64,000 bases of DNA from CAMAVH01 sp036500145 (GTDB lineage Bacteria; Pseudomonadota; Alphaproteobacteria; SMXQ01), in assembly GCA_036500145.1 (NCBI GenBank), contig DASYCO010000041.1, positions 1 to 64,000 on the forward strand, read 5' to 3'. The notes below the pieces were generated by a model, which saw only the letters and a list, made by a program, of their open reading frames with translations, made no database searches and had not been told where the DNA came from. Made by a program: the position numbers and the translations under genes. Below, piece after piece: positions 44,367 to 54,920 of the stretch; within the stretch, counting starts at the first letter, position 1, and each line of letters begins with the position of its first letter.

Positions 44367-45229
44367 GCGCGGTCGAGCGGCCCGTCCGCGAGGTTCGCGA
44401 GCGGATAGGCGGAGATTTCCGCGAGCAGGGCGGCGAGCTTAGCCGCCATGTGGCCGAGAATCGCCTGGCCGGCCTCGGCCGTGGCGAGGCGGGCGTCGCC
44501 GCAGGCGCCCTGCGCGTTGAGATCCTGCGTCATCCAGCCGACCTGCACGGTCTCGCTTTCCAGGCGCAGCAGCTTGTGGGCCGTCTCGACCTTCGCCGCG
44601 GCCGACGGGAAGCCGGCGATCTTGTCGCGCCGGACCGCATCGGGGCGCAGATGCATCATCAGCGACGTCTCGACGGCGCCGCCATGGATGCCGTGGCGCA
44701 GTTCGTCGTCCGGAAACAGTCCGTCGGGCAGGCCGAGGCCGAAGGTCGCGGCGGTGACGACCATCATCCGCTGCGCGGCGCGCAGCTCGCGTGCGACGAT
44801 GCCCGTCACCTGCGGCTGGCCGCCGTGCGAATTGAGGATGAGCAGCTTGCGCAGGCCGGCGCGCCGCACCGAAACGCCGATCTCGACCCAGGCGCGCTGC
44901 AGCGTCTCCGGATCGTGCGACAGGGTGCCGGGGAAGGCCGTGTGCTCCAGGCTGTAGCCGACCAACTGCGGCGGCAGCAGCAGGACGGGCAGGTCCGCCG
45001 GAATCCTGTCGAGCGCGCTGGCGAGGACGCCGGCGTTGATGTCCGCGTCGACCGAAAGAGGCAGATGCGGCCCATGCTGCTCGATGGCGGCGACCGGCAG
45101 CACGGCGACCGTGCGTTCGGGATCGAGCGCCTGGATTTCGGGCCAGGTCAGGTCTTGCCAAAGGCGGAACGGAGCGGTCATGTGGCCGTTAGATGGTCGG
45201 GCCCCTCGACGCATGGGGCAGGGCCGCAT
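44363..45229 (-). CDS. Creatininase-family metal amidohydrolase
   Basis: 288 residues. Metal-site features of the family: VLPVAAIEQHGPHLPLSVDADIN (Glu, His, Asp ligands), LNSHGGQ, GIHGGAVETSLMMHL. The family includes creatininase, MftE and archaeal ArfB, which deformylates the GTP-derived formylaminopyrimidine in riboflavin/F420 synthesis. Start 45229 is favoured because GGAGG stands seven bases upstream; an ATG at 45181 has no such site. Its closeness to RibA- and RibD-like genes makes an ArfB-like deformylase role attractive but unproven. Confidence 0.88.
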   Translation of the reverse strand: MRPCPMRRGARPSNGHMTAPFRLWQDLTWPEIQALDPERTVAVLPVAAIEQHGPHLPLSVDADINAGVLASALDRIPADLPVLLLPPQLVGYSLEHTAFPGTLSHDPETLQRAWVEIGVSVRRAGLRKLLILNSHGGQPQVTGIVARELRAAQRMMVVTAATFGLGLPDGLFPDDELRHGIHGGAVETSLMMHLRPDAVRRDKIAGFPSAAAKVETAHKLLRLESETVQVGWMTQDLNAQGACGDARLATAEAGQAILGHMAAKLAALLAEISAYPLANLADGPLDRA

Positions 45230-45297
45230 TCTAGGTCCTCCGCCGGCAAAATCATCGTCTATTCGCCATAAGCCCCGGATCGCGCTATAGAATCCCC

Positions 45298-47073
45298 ATG
45301 AAGTTCATCCTGATCTACGGCCGCGTGCTCGGCCTGCTGAAGCCCGAGAAGAACCTGGCCATCATCCTGGCCCTGGCCGACGTGGCGCTCGCCAGCCTGC
45401 AGTTCCTCGAGCCGGTCCTGTTCGGCCGCGTCGTCGACACCCTGTCCAACGCCACCGGCAAGCCGCCCGACGAGATCTGGAGCGCCAGCTACCACCTGCT
45501 GGCGATCTGGGGCGTCGTCGGCGTCGGCGGCATCGTCGCCAACATCTTCGTGGCGCTGCATTCCGACCGCATGGCCCATCGCCGCCGCCTCGCGTCGCTG
45601 GCGACCTATTTCGAGCATGTGCTATCGCTGCCGCTGTCGTTCCACGCTTCCACCCATTCCGGCCGCTTGCTCAAGATCATGCTGGAAGGGGCCGACAACC
45701 TGTTCGGCATCTGGCTGTCCTTCTTCCGCGAGCATCTCTCGACCTTCGTGATCGTGATCGTGCTGCTGCCGATGACCCTGCTGATGAACTGGCGCCTATC
45801 GCTGATGCTCATCCTGCTGATGGTCGTGTTCTCCGTCCTCTCCGTGCTCGTCATCACGCGCACCGAGAAGGCGCAGTCTTCCGTGCAGGAGTTCCATTCC
45901 GAGCTGGCCGAGCGGGCGGGCGACGCGCTGGGCAACATCAACCTGATCCAGAGCTTCGTGCGCCTCGCCATCGAGGTGCAGCAGCTCGGCGACCTGACGA
46001 ACCGCGTGCTGCGCGCGCAGTTCCCGGTGCTCAACTGGTGGGCCGTCGTCACCGTGCTGACGCGCGCCTCCTCGACGCTGACCGTCATCTCCATCTTCCT
46101 GCTCGGCACCTGGCTGTTCCTGCAGGGCCTGACCACGGTCGGCGAGATCGTCAGCTTCATGGGCTTCGCCACCTTGCTGATCGGCCGCCTCGAGCAGGCC
46201 ATGGGATTCGCCGGCAAGCTGTTCTTCCAGATGCACGCCATCGAGGCGTTCTTCTCGGTGCTCGACGCGCGCTCCTCCGTGATGGAGAAGCCGAACGCCA
46301 TCGAGCTCGGCCATGTGCGCGGCGACGTCTCCTTCGAGGACGTCACCCTGTCCTACGACGGCGTGCGCCCGGCGCTGTCCGACCTGACCTTCCAAAGCAA
46401 GGCCGGCCAGATGGTCGCCATCGTCGGGCCGACGGGCGCCGGCAAGAGCTCCGCCATGGGTCTGCTGCATCGCCTGTGGGACCCGCAGAACGGCCGCATC
46501 ACCATCGACGGCGTCGACATCCGCGACGTCACGCTGACCTCCCTGCGCCGCCACATCGGCGTCGTCTTCCAGGAAAGCACGCTGTTCTACCGGCCGATCT
46601 CCGAGAATCTGCGCGTCGGCAAGCCGGATGCAACGGAAGCCGAGCTGATCGCCGCCGCCAAGCTCGCCCAGGCCCATGAATTCATCATGGCGCAGCCGAA
46701 CGGCTACGAAACCCTCGTCGGCGAACGCGGCCGCACCCTGTCGGGCGGCGAGCGCCAGCGCATCGCCATCGCGCGCGCGCTGCTGAAGGACCCGCCGGTC
46801 CTCATCCTCGACGAGGCGACGAGCGCGCTCGACACCGTGACGGAAGCCAAGGTGCAGGCGGCGCTCGACGCGCTGATGGAAGGGCGGACGACCTTCGTCA
46901 TCGCCCATCGGCTCTCGACCATCCGCAAGGCGGACCTGGTGCTGGTGATGGAGGGCGGCCGCATCGTCGAGCGCGGCGGCTACGACGAGCTGATGCGGCG
47001 CGACGGCGCCTTCGCCGCCCTGGTGCGCGGCCAGTCGCTGGCGAGCGAGCGGCCCGGCGTGCCGGCCTCCTAG
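45298..47073 (+). CDS. ndvA: ABC exporter of the NdvA/ChvA cyclic beta-glucan type (fused permease-ATPase)
   Basis: 591 residues: six membrane segments (about 1-310), then the ATPase with AIVGPTGAGKSSAMGLLHR (Walker A), RTLSGGERQRIAIARALL (signature), PVLILDEATSALD (Walker B) and IAHRLSTI (switch His). Segments NLFGIWLSFFREHLST and AQFPVLNWWAVVTVLTRASST closely echo NdvA/ChvA, which export cyclic beta-1,2-glucan, so I prefer this to a lipid or drug exporter. opgH and opgC lie 8-10 kb away and may share the substrate. The product ends in a variable SERPGVPAS tail. Confidence 0.78.
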   Translation: MKFILIYGRVLGLLKPEKNLAIILALADVALASLQFLEPVLFGRVVDTLSNATGKPPDEIWSASYHLLAIWGVVGVGGIVANIFVALHSDRMAHRRRLASLATYFEHVLSLPLSFHASTHSGRLLKIMLEGADNLFGIWLSFFREHLSTFVIVIVLLPMTLLMNWRLSLMLILLMVVFSVLSVLVITRTEKAQSSVQEFHSELAERAGDALGNINLIQSFVRLAIEVQQLGDLTNRVLRAQFPVLNWWAVVTVLTRASSTLTVISIFLLGTWLFLQGLTTVGEIVSFMGFATLLIGRLEQAMGFAGKLFFQMHAIEAFFSVLDARSSVMEKPNAIELGHVRGDVSFEDVTLSYDGVRPALSDLTFQSKAGQMVAIVGPTGAGKSSAMGLLHRLWDPQNGRITIDGVDIRDVTLTSLRRHIGVVFQESTLFYRPISENLRVGKPDATEAELIAAAKLAQAHEFIMAQPNGYETLVGERGRTLSGGERQRIAIARALLKDPPVLILDEATSALDTVTEAKVQAALDALMEGRTTFVIAHRLSTIRKADLVLVMEGGRIVERGGYDELMRRDGAFAALVRGQSLASERPGVPAS

Positions 47074-47111
47074 AAAGCTGCGCCTAGAAGGACGCTACTA
47101 GAAAGCCGACC
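47070..47111. repeat. Three 14-base tandem repeats between convergent stop codons
   Basis: Units start at 47070, 47084 and 47098 with CTAGAAAGC, CTAGAAGGA and CTAGAAAGC, exactly 14 bases apart. The first unit holds the stop of the ABC exporter and the third the stop (minus strand) of the DUF924 gene. Confidence 0.5.
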
Positions 47112-47673
47112 CTGGCTGCTTGAGGAATTCGATTTCCTCGGGCCTCGACGAGCGGCCCAGGATTTCGTTGCGATGGGGAAAGCGCCCGAAGCGCGCGACG
47201 ATGTCGTGGTGGCGGCGCGCGTAGTCGACCACCTTGTCCGTGTCCTTCGAGGGCGGCAGGCTGCCGAACAGGGCGAGGCTGCGTTCCTGGTCCGCCAGGC
47301 TCTCGCTATGCTCGAACGGCAGGTAGACGAACCAGCGCCAGACCGGCGGCAACAGCTTGTCAAAGCCGCGCGGCACGGTGATGCCGGCGATCTCGCGGGC
47401 TCGCGCGTCCGTCGCGAAAGACTGCGCCGTGCCGCGATAGAGGTTGCGCGGCAGCTGGTCGAGCAGCAGCAGAAGCGCGACCGTGCCCTCCGGCGTGCCG
47501 ACCCAGGAATCGTAGTCGCCGTTCGCGGCGCGGCGCTGGTCGGCCAGGAAGCTGTCGCGCAGCAGAACGTCGAAGGCCGGATCGGACTTGAACCAGACGC
47601 CGCGCGGGCTTTCGCGCTCCGCCGAGCCCGATGGGCCGAACCAGAAGTCGAGCAGGGCGTCCGGCGCGCTCAC
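47098..47673 (-). CDS. DUF924 family protein
   Basis: 191-residue helical, TPR-like protein. DALLDFWFGPSG at the start, DQLPRNLYRGTAQSFATD in the middle, LPFEHSESLADQERSLALF and GRFPHRNEILGR near the end are the family blocks. The start is GTG at 47673, overlapping the upstream EI24 gene stop. Biochemical role unknown. Confidence 0.9.
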   Translation of the reverse strand: MSAPDALLDFWFGPSGSAERESPRGVWFKSDPAFDVLLRDSFLADQRRAANGDYDSWVGTPEGTVALLLLLDQLPRNLYRGTAQSFATDARAREIAGITVPRGFDKLLPPVWRWFVYLPFEHSESLADQERSLALFGSLPPSKDTDKVVDYARRHHDIVARFGRFPHRNEILGRSSRPEEIEFLKQPGSAF

Positions 47674-48386
47674 CGCAACCGCTCCGGCGCCAGGACCGTG
47701 CCGCCGGAGCGGCCCTCTTCGCGCTGGCGCAGCGATTCGAAGACATGGACCATGAAGGCGGCGACGACGGCCGGCATGAACAGGCCGACGAGGGGGATGC
47801 TGAACAGGCCGGCGGCGATGAATCCAGCGAGGAACAGGCCGCCGGAATGGCGTTTTCGCATCTCCTTGGCCTGTTCGGCCGGCATGTGGCGCAGCGCCAC
47901 CAGCTCAAAATATTCGCGGCCGTAGAGATAGCCGTTCAGCGAATAGAAGACGATCAGGTTGATGACCGGGATGAAGTAGAACGGCAGCAGCAGCAGGTTC
48001 AGCACGACGGTGACGAGCGCCAGCCGGACCGAGGCCCAGACCGAGACGACGAGGGCCGGCGCGCTGGTCGAGGCGTAGGGGTAGTGGCGCAGCTCCACCG
48101 CTTCGGCCGCGTCGTCGAGCAGCATGCACTGGGCGGCGAACATGGCGCCGGGGAAGAACAGCACGGCGAAGGCCGCTGCCGCCAGCCCGCCGAGCCCCGC
48201 CAGAATGGCGTCGATCCAGCCGATGCCGACGAGGGTGAGGCTCGACAGGCCCCACCAGGACAGGCCGAGCAAAACCGCGAAGAGGACCAGCGCGAGGCCG
48301 AGGCCGCGCCACATGACGCGCCGCAGCGCCGGGTCGTCGAGCTGGCCGAAGGCCTTGAAGAGGGCGGCTATGAGGATGGGAAGCAC
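47670..48386 (-). CDS. EI24/CysZ-like domain membrane protein
   Basis: About 238 residues with four to five membrane segments: LALVLFAVLLGLSWWGL, GGLAAAAFAVLFFPGAMFAAQ and LNLLLLPFYFIPVINLIVFYSLNGYLYGREYF, the last being the recognisable EI24 block, followed by the basic RHMPAEQAKEMRKRH loop. The GTG at 48386 gives the family's usual N-terminus (LPILIAALFKAFGQL); the frame is open to 48524 but that extension looks like leader sequence. It is coupled to DUF924 by a four-base overlap. A sulfate-uptake role as in CysZ is not established for this branch. Confidence 0.8.
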   Translation of the reverse strand: MLPILIAALFKAFGQLDDPALRRVMWRGLGLALVLFAVLLGLSWWGLSSLTLVGIGWIDAILAGLGGLAAAAFAVLFFPGAMFAAQCMLLDDAAEAVELRHYPYASTSAPALVVSVWASVRLALVTVVLNLLLLPFYFIPVINLIVFYSLNGYLYGREYFELVALRHMPAEQAKEMRKRHSGGLFLAGFIAAGLFSIPLVGLFMPAVVAAFMVHVFESLRQREEGRSGGTVLAPERLR

Positions 48387-48565
48387 GGGCGAACCTGACT
48401 CGATGATGAACGGGCGGGCGACATCATCGGGACCGGCCGGCAAGGCGTCAACCTTGCAGCGGCGTGCCAGTTCCGCATTCGCAGACGGCCCTGGCGCAAA
48501 ACCCCGAGTTGCGCTGAAATGCAACCTCCTGGAGCGATGCCAGTCATTCTGGAGGGAGAACCCGC

Positions 48566-50905
<2,340 letters not shown>

Positions 50906-50908
50906 CGC

Positions 50909-52096
50909 CTACGGACGAAAGAACCCGCCAAGAAGGGCCTTAAGCCAGAGATAGGCGATCTTCTCGTTGTACAAGCCGGCGAACCCGAAGTGGCCGTATC
51001 GCGGCACGACGGTCGTCAAGGAACGCAGAGCGCGCGTCGCGAACTTCTCGCTGGCGAAGATTTGGCGATTGGTCTGCGCTGTGCGGCCAGCGCTCCAAAG
51101 CCGGGAATCCTTCTCGCCCAGCATGAGGTAAACGCCGGTACGCGCCAGCCAGTCCGGATCGGGATCGCGCAGATGGCCGGTGTATGCCTCCACTGGCAGT
51201 CCGGTCCGGCGCGCATATTCCGGCAAAGCTTCGACAATCGCCTGATGCTGGTTGTCGCACAGGCTCGTCTTGAATTGCGATTTCCGCCGGTCCGCCCAGG
51301 CCGTGTATTCCGCGGCGCCGCCCCACGGGCAGAGGCTGCGCTCGTCTTCGTATCCCGCCTTTCGGAAAGACTCAACGCTGCGCCGCGCGATGGAATCGAT
51401 CGGAAAGCTCGCCTCGGGCGCCGGGCTGAACCAGCGGGCCCATTCCCGCGACCAGCCATTCGGCTCGCCGCTGCCCCAGCCGACGAGGCCGACGATCTTA
51501 TTCTTCTTCAGCTTCTTGTGCAGCGCGAGCGCCATGGGCCCGCCCGTGGAATGCCCGAAGGCGATCAGCGGCATGTCCGAGAAGCAATGATCCGCCAGCA
51601 ACGCCGCACCCGTCACATGCACGTCAAAGGTGCAGAGCATGTTCCGATGCAATATCTCATCGCGCGGCAGCTCCCTGTCGAGCAGATAGACGGGCATTCG
51701 TTCGGCAGGGCTCGTCGTCCAGACGCCGCCGGCAGGATAATGACCGACGAAACTGACCGCGAGGGCGGGAAAGCCCTGGCTGGCGAGGACGCGGGCCAAT
51801 CCCGGCCGACCGTCGGGCGTTTCGCAGAGCTCCGCTTCGCTGCCGGCCCCGCCGTGCAAAAGCACGAACCCGTGTTCCGACAGCGGTGCGCCGGCAGGCC
51901 GGTGAAGCGTGCCGTGCGCGTCCCAGTCGACGCCGTTCGCCATAAACCGAAGGGTCACCTCTTCGGTCACGACGCCCTGATCGCGATGGGGCGGCGCAAT
52001 CGCCAGCCAGTCGTCCCAGGTCGGGTAATGGAACGCAGCCCCACCGGAGGTGCGTTCCATCGTGCCTGCCGGCATGAAGGTTTCGGACACGCTCAA
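50909..52096 (-). CDS. Alpha/beta hydrolase, paralogue 1
   Basis: 395 residues. GFVLLHGGAGSEAELCETPDGRPG forms the oxyanion region, AFGHSTGGPMALALHKKL holds the nucleophile Ser in GHSTG, and RYGHFGFAGLYNEKI supplies the likely catalytic His. It shares these blocks, and SLCDNQH and SVESFRKAGYEDE, with the hydrolase at 53147-54328. There is no signal peptide. The TTG start at 52096 overlaps the stop of the Bug-type receptor gene. Likely an esterase or amidase; substrate unknown. Confidence 0.85.
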   Translation of the reverse strand: MSVSETFMPAGTMERTSGGAAFHYPTWDDWLAIAPPHRDQGVVTEEVTLRFMANGVDWDAHGTLHRPAGAPLSEHGFVLLHGGAGSEAELCETPDGRPGLARVLASQGFPALAVSFVGHYPAGGVWTTSPAERMPVYLLDRELPRDEILHRNMLCTFDVHVTGAALLADHCFSDMPLIAFGHSTGGPMALALHKKLKKNKIVGLVGWGSGEPNGWSREWARWFSPAPEASFPIDSIARRSVESFRKAGYEDERSLCPWGGAAEYTAWADRRKSQFKTSLCDNQHQAIVEALPEYARRTGLPVEAYTGHLRDPDPDWLARTGVYLMLGEKDSRLWSAGRTAQTNRQIFASEKFATRALRSLTTVVPRYGHFGFAGLYNEKIAYLWLKALLGGFFRP

Positions 52097-53109
52097 TTGA
52101 AGATGTCCCGGATATATCCTGCGGTCTTTTCCGAGGGCGTCGTCATCTTGCGGACGATCTCGTCCACCTTGTCGCCGGGCAGCCAGTCGATGGACACCGA
52201 CATTCTCTTGGCTTCGTCGATCATCGACTGGCTCTTCATCGACTGCTCGAAAGCGGTTCTCAGGGTGGCCACACGGTCTTTCGGCGTGTCCGGCGGCGCA
52301 AGGAACGGCCGCGAGATCTCTTCCCGCATCATGAGGACCGTGAAGGCTTCCTTGTAGCTGTCGTCCGACGTCAGCTCGAGAACCGTCGGCACATCCTTCA
52401 ACTGCGGAGAGCGCTCAATCCTGTATTGCAAGATCGGCGTGGCGAAGCCGTCGGTGAACCAAGCACGCTTTTGCGCATAGAGATCGGCCCACGGCACGCC
52501 GGGAATGCCGTCCAATTCGGCGGATTCCATGGCCATCTGCACCTGCGCCATGCCGGGATAGCCCGCGACGAGCTTCAGCTTCGTCTTAAGCAGGCTGTTC
52601 AAAGCTCGACCATAAATTTCCGGATTGCCGCCAGGGCCCGCCGTGCCGACGTTGTACGTCTTGCCCTTCATCACGTCATCAAGGTTGAGGCCGCTCTTGG
52701 TGCGCACGATGAAGACCGAGAAATCCTGCGTCATGCTGCCGATGGCCTGAAAGCGGACCGCGTCGTATTTCGCGTTCGACTTGTCCTGATAGATGAGCCG
52801 GTCAAGCAGCAAGCCCGGCGCGGAAGATGCGATCTCCGTGCCGTCCTTGGGGGCGATATTGTAGAGATAGTTGAACGCGATCATGCCGCCGGCGCCGGGG
52901 CGGTTCTCCACGATGACGTTGGGCTTGCCCGGCAAAAACTCGCCGATGTGGCGGGCAAGCAGGCGCGCATAGTTATCGAACCCGCCGCCGACCGTCGTGC
53001 CGACGCGAATGGTCAAGGTCTTCCAAGTAAAATCATCGGCTCGCGCGGATGAAACCGATGCGGCGAGGACCGAAGCAAAAACGGCAAGGCCGAGCTTTTT
53101 TATAATCAT
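52093..53109 (-). CDS. Tripartite tricarboxylate transporter (Bug/TctC) family substrate-binding protein
   Basis: 338 residues. Signal peptide LGLAVFASVLAASVSSARA, then the Bug fold: LTIRVGTTVGGGFDNYARLLARHI, PNVIVENRPGAGGMIAFNYLY, and YNVGTAGPGGNPEIYGRAL. It binds a small organic acid or similar ligand in the periplasm. ATG at 53109 is chosen because GGAGA stands just upstream; the frame is open to 53142. No TctA/TctB membrane genes are nearby, so it is an orphan receptor. It lies between two paralogous hydrolases in one operon. Confidence 0.9.
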   Translation of the reverse strand: MIIKKLGLAVFASVLAASVSSARADDFTWKTLTIRVGTTVGGGFDNYARLLARHIGEFLPGKPNVIVENRPGAGGMIAFNYLYNIAPKDGTEIASSAPGLLLDRLIYQDKSNAKYDAVRFQAIGSMTQDFSVFIVRTKSGLNLDDVMKGKTYNVGTAGPGGNPEIYGRALNSLLKTKLKLVAGYPGMAQVQMAMESAELDGIPGVPWADLYAQKRAWFTDGFATPILQYRIERSPQLKDVPTVLELTSDDSYKEAFTVLMMREEISRPFLAPPDTPKDRVATLRTAFEQSMKSQSMIDEAKRMSVSIDWLPGDKVDEIVRKMTTPSEKTAGYIRDIFN

Positions 53110-53146
53110 GATTTTCTCCCTGATTCGTTCGTTTCTCTTCACGCTC

Positions 53147-54328
53147 TTAAACTGAGAAAAATCCGCTCTTCAGAGCCTCCAGCCAGCAATGGACGATGGC
53201 TTCGTTATGGGCGCCGGCGAAGCCGAAATGGCCGAAGCGCGGCACGATCACGAGCCGCGTGCGTGGCGTGCGCTGGGCGAATTTGCGCGCCATGAAGGGC
53301 TCGAGCTTTTCGTGCTCGGTCTCGCCGCTGATCCAATGGCCTTTGTCGCTCATTCCGGCGAGCAACAGCACCGGGGTCGACGCCAGGAAGTCCGGGGCGG
53401 GATCGAGCAGGTGGTCGACATATTCGAGCCGATCGATTCCGGTGATCGGGGAATACTCGAGCAAACGCTCGACCGATCCCCCATGCTGGTTGTCGCAAAG
53501 GCAGGTCTTGAACTGCGCCTTATATTTAAAGGCCCAATCGAAATAACGCTCGGCCGGCCCCCAGGGCGTAAGGTCGAGATCGTCCTCATAGCCGGAGCGG
53601 CGGAAGGATTCGACGGTGCGGCGCGCGACGGAACCGATAGGCTTGCTGCCCGCATCCGGATCTTTCTTCGTCATCTCCATGCGTTCGCGCGACCAGCCGT
53701 CGGGACCGCCGCTGCCCCAGCCGGCGATGCCCATAAGCTTAAATCGCTTCGCGAAGCGCTGCAGGCTGATCGACATCGGACCGCCCGTGGAATGGCCGAA
53801 GCTGACGACCTCGTAGCCCGCCATATGCTCGTCCGCCAGCTGCGCCGCGCCTTGCACGATCGTGTTGTAGGTGCAGGCCAAATTGCGCCGAGCGATTTCC
53901 TTGTCGGGCAACGCTTGATCCAGCAGATAGCAGGGCTGGCGCGTCTCGACGCTGTCGGTCCATTCGCCACTGAGCGGCAGGTGGCCCGGAAACGAGATGG
54001 ACAGGCTTCTATAGCCGCGCTCCGCGAGCAAAGCGGCGAGCCCCGGACGTCCATCCGGAGTCTCGACGCATTCCATCTCGCTGCCGGCGCCGCCATGCAG
54101 CAGGGTAAAGCCGACGCCCGGCATCGCCTCCACGGCGGGGATGAAGAGGGTACCGCGGATATCCCACTCGAATCCGTTACGCGCATAGCGCGTCCATACC
54201 GTCTTCACCGTGTAGTCCGAATGCGCCGGAAACGGGTCCGGCGTGGCGATCCAGTTCTCGAACGTAGGGCGCAGGATCTCGGGACGACCCGCAAAGCGTG
54301 GCTGCGACTGGTTCAATCTCACCTCCAT
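53147..54328 (-). CDS. Alpha/beta hydrolase, paralogue 2
   Basis: 393 residues, clearly related to the hydrolase at 50909: GFTLLHGGAGSEMECVETPDGRPG, SFGHSTGGPMSISLQR (nucleophile Ser), GWGSGGPDGWSRERMEM, TVESFRRSGYEDD, CLCDNQHGGS and RFGHFGFAGAHNEAI (His). No signal peptide. First gene of the three-gene operon, divergent from a marR gene. ATG at 54328 preferred; a TTG lies nine bases earlier. Confidence 0.85.
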   Translation of the reverse strand: MEVRLNQSQPRFAGRPEILRPTFENWIATPDPFPAHSDYTVKTVWTRYARNGFEWDIRGTLFIPAVEAMPGVGFTLLHGGAGSEMECVETPDGRPGLAALLAERGYRSLSISFPGHLPLSGEWTDSVETRQPCYLLDQALPDKEIARRNLACTYNTIVQGAAQLADEHMAGYEVVSFGHSTGGPMSISLQRFAKRFKLMGIAGWGSGGPDGWSRERMEMTKKDPDAGSKPIGSVARRTVESFRRSGYEDDLDLTPWGPAERYFDWAFKYKAQFKTCLCDNQHGGSVERLLEYSPITGIDRLEYVDHLLDPAPDFLASTPVLLLAGMSDKGHWISGETEHEKLEPFMARKFAQRTPRTRLVIVPRFGHFGFAGAHNEAIVHCWLEALKSGFFSV

Positions 54329-54343
54329 GTGATCCAATATACA

Positions 54344-54369
54344 TTTATAGCAATCTATCTAGATGTCAA
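54344..54369 (-). promoter_or_regulatory. Candidate promoter and operator of the hydrolase/receptor operon
   Basis: On the minus strand TTGACA (54364-54369) matches the -35 consensus and TATAAA (54344-54349) is -10-like, though the 14-base spacer is short. The inverted repeat ATCTA-TC-TAGAT (54353-54364) lies between and touches the -35, a place where a MarR repressor would block polymerase. Confidence 0.4.
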
Positions 54370-54397
54370 CAAACGGACTTGCGTCTCCCGCAGACAG

Positions 54398-54413
54398 CAG
54401 GATGGGAATCCTG
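54398..54413. promoter_or_regulatory. Perfect inverted repeat upstream of marR
   Basis: CAGGAT (54398-54403) and ATCCTG (54408-54413) flank GGGA, directly before a TATATT (54414-54419) that could be the -10 of marR. Candidate autoregulatory operator; its sequence differs from the palindrome at 54353. Confidence 0.4.
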
Positions 54414-54467
54414 TATATTCGGGGCCTACGTTCAGCCCGCTAACCGTCTCATCCAGAAGTTTTTTGA

Positions 54468-54920
54468 ATGAAGTCTCGCGTCGAAATCGAACACCAGCTC
54501 GACAACAGCATCGGCTTCATGCTGAACGTGACGAGCCGCCGGACCAGGAGCCTGCTGCAAAAACGCCTGAACGCCGCCGGGCTCGATTATGGCGCGTGGT
54601 TCTTTTTGCGCATCCTGTGGGTGGAAGAGGGCTTTACCCAGCGCGAGCTCTGCGAAAGAACGGCCTTGAGCCAGCCGACGGCTGCGATCGCCCTCAAGAA
54701 AATGCTGCGCGACGATCTCGTCCGTCTGGAGCCCGATCCGGACGACCGCCGCTCGTATCATGTGTTCCTGACCGACAAAGCGCGCGCCATGAAGCGCCAG
54801 CTTCTCAAATTGAGCGATGAGACCCGCAAAAAGGAGACGGCGGGCATCTCCGAGCGGGAGTTGAAGCAGGTGCGCGACGTTCTGCGAAGAATCCGCGCGA
54901 ATTGCGATTCAATCGACTGA
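54468..54920 (+). CDS. MarR-family transcriptional regulator
   Basis: 150-residue winged-helix protein. RRTRSLLQKRLNAAGLDYGAWFFLRIL forms the dimer helices, TQRELCERTALSQPTAAIALKKMLRDDLV the helix-turn-helix (about 63-92) and PDPDDRRSYHVFLTDKARA the wing. Usually a repressor released by a small aromatic or phenolic ligand. It is divergent from the hydrolase/receptor operon and probably controls it. Confidence 0.92.
   Translation: MKSRVEIEHQLDNSIGFMLNVTSRRTRSLLQKRLNAAGLDYGAWFFLRILWVEEGFTQRELCERTALSQPTAAIALKKMLRDDLVRLEPDPDDRRSYHVFLTDKARAMKRQLLKLSDETRKKETAGISERELKQVRDVLRRIRANCDSID

Noticed and set aside
38389..45229. Tetrahydromethanopterin or queuosine biosynthesis cluster
   Set aside because: No fae, mtdB, mptG, queC, queE or queF type genes are present, and the PTPS-like protein lacks QueD catalytic residues.
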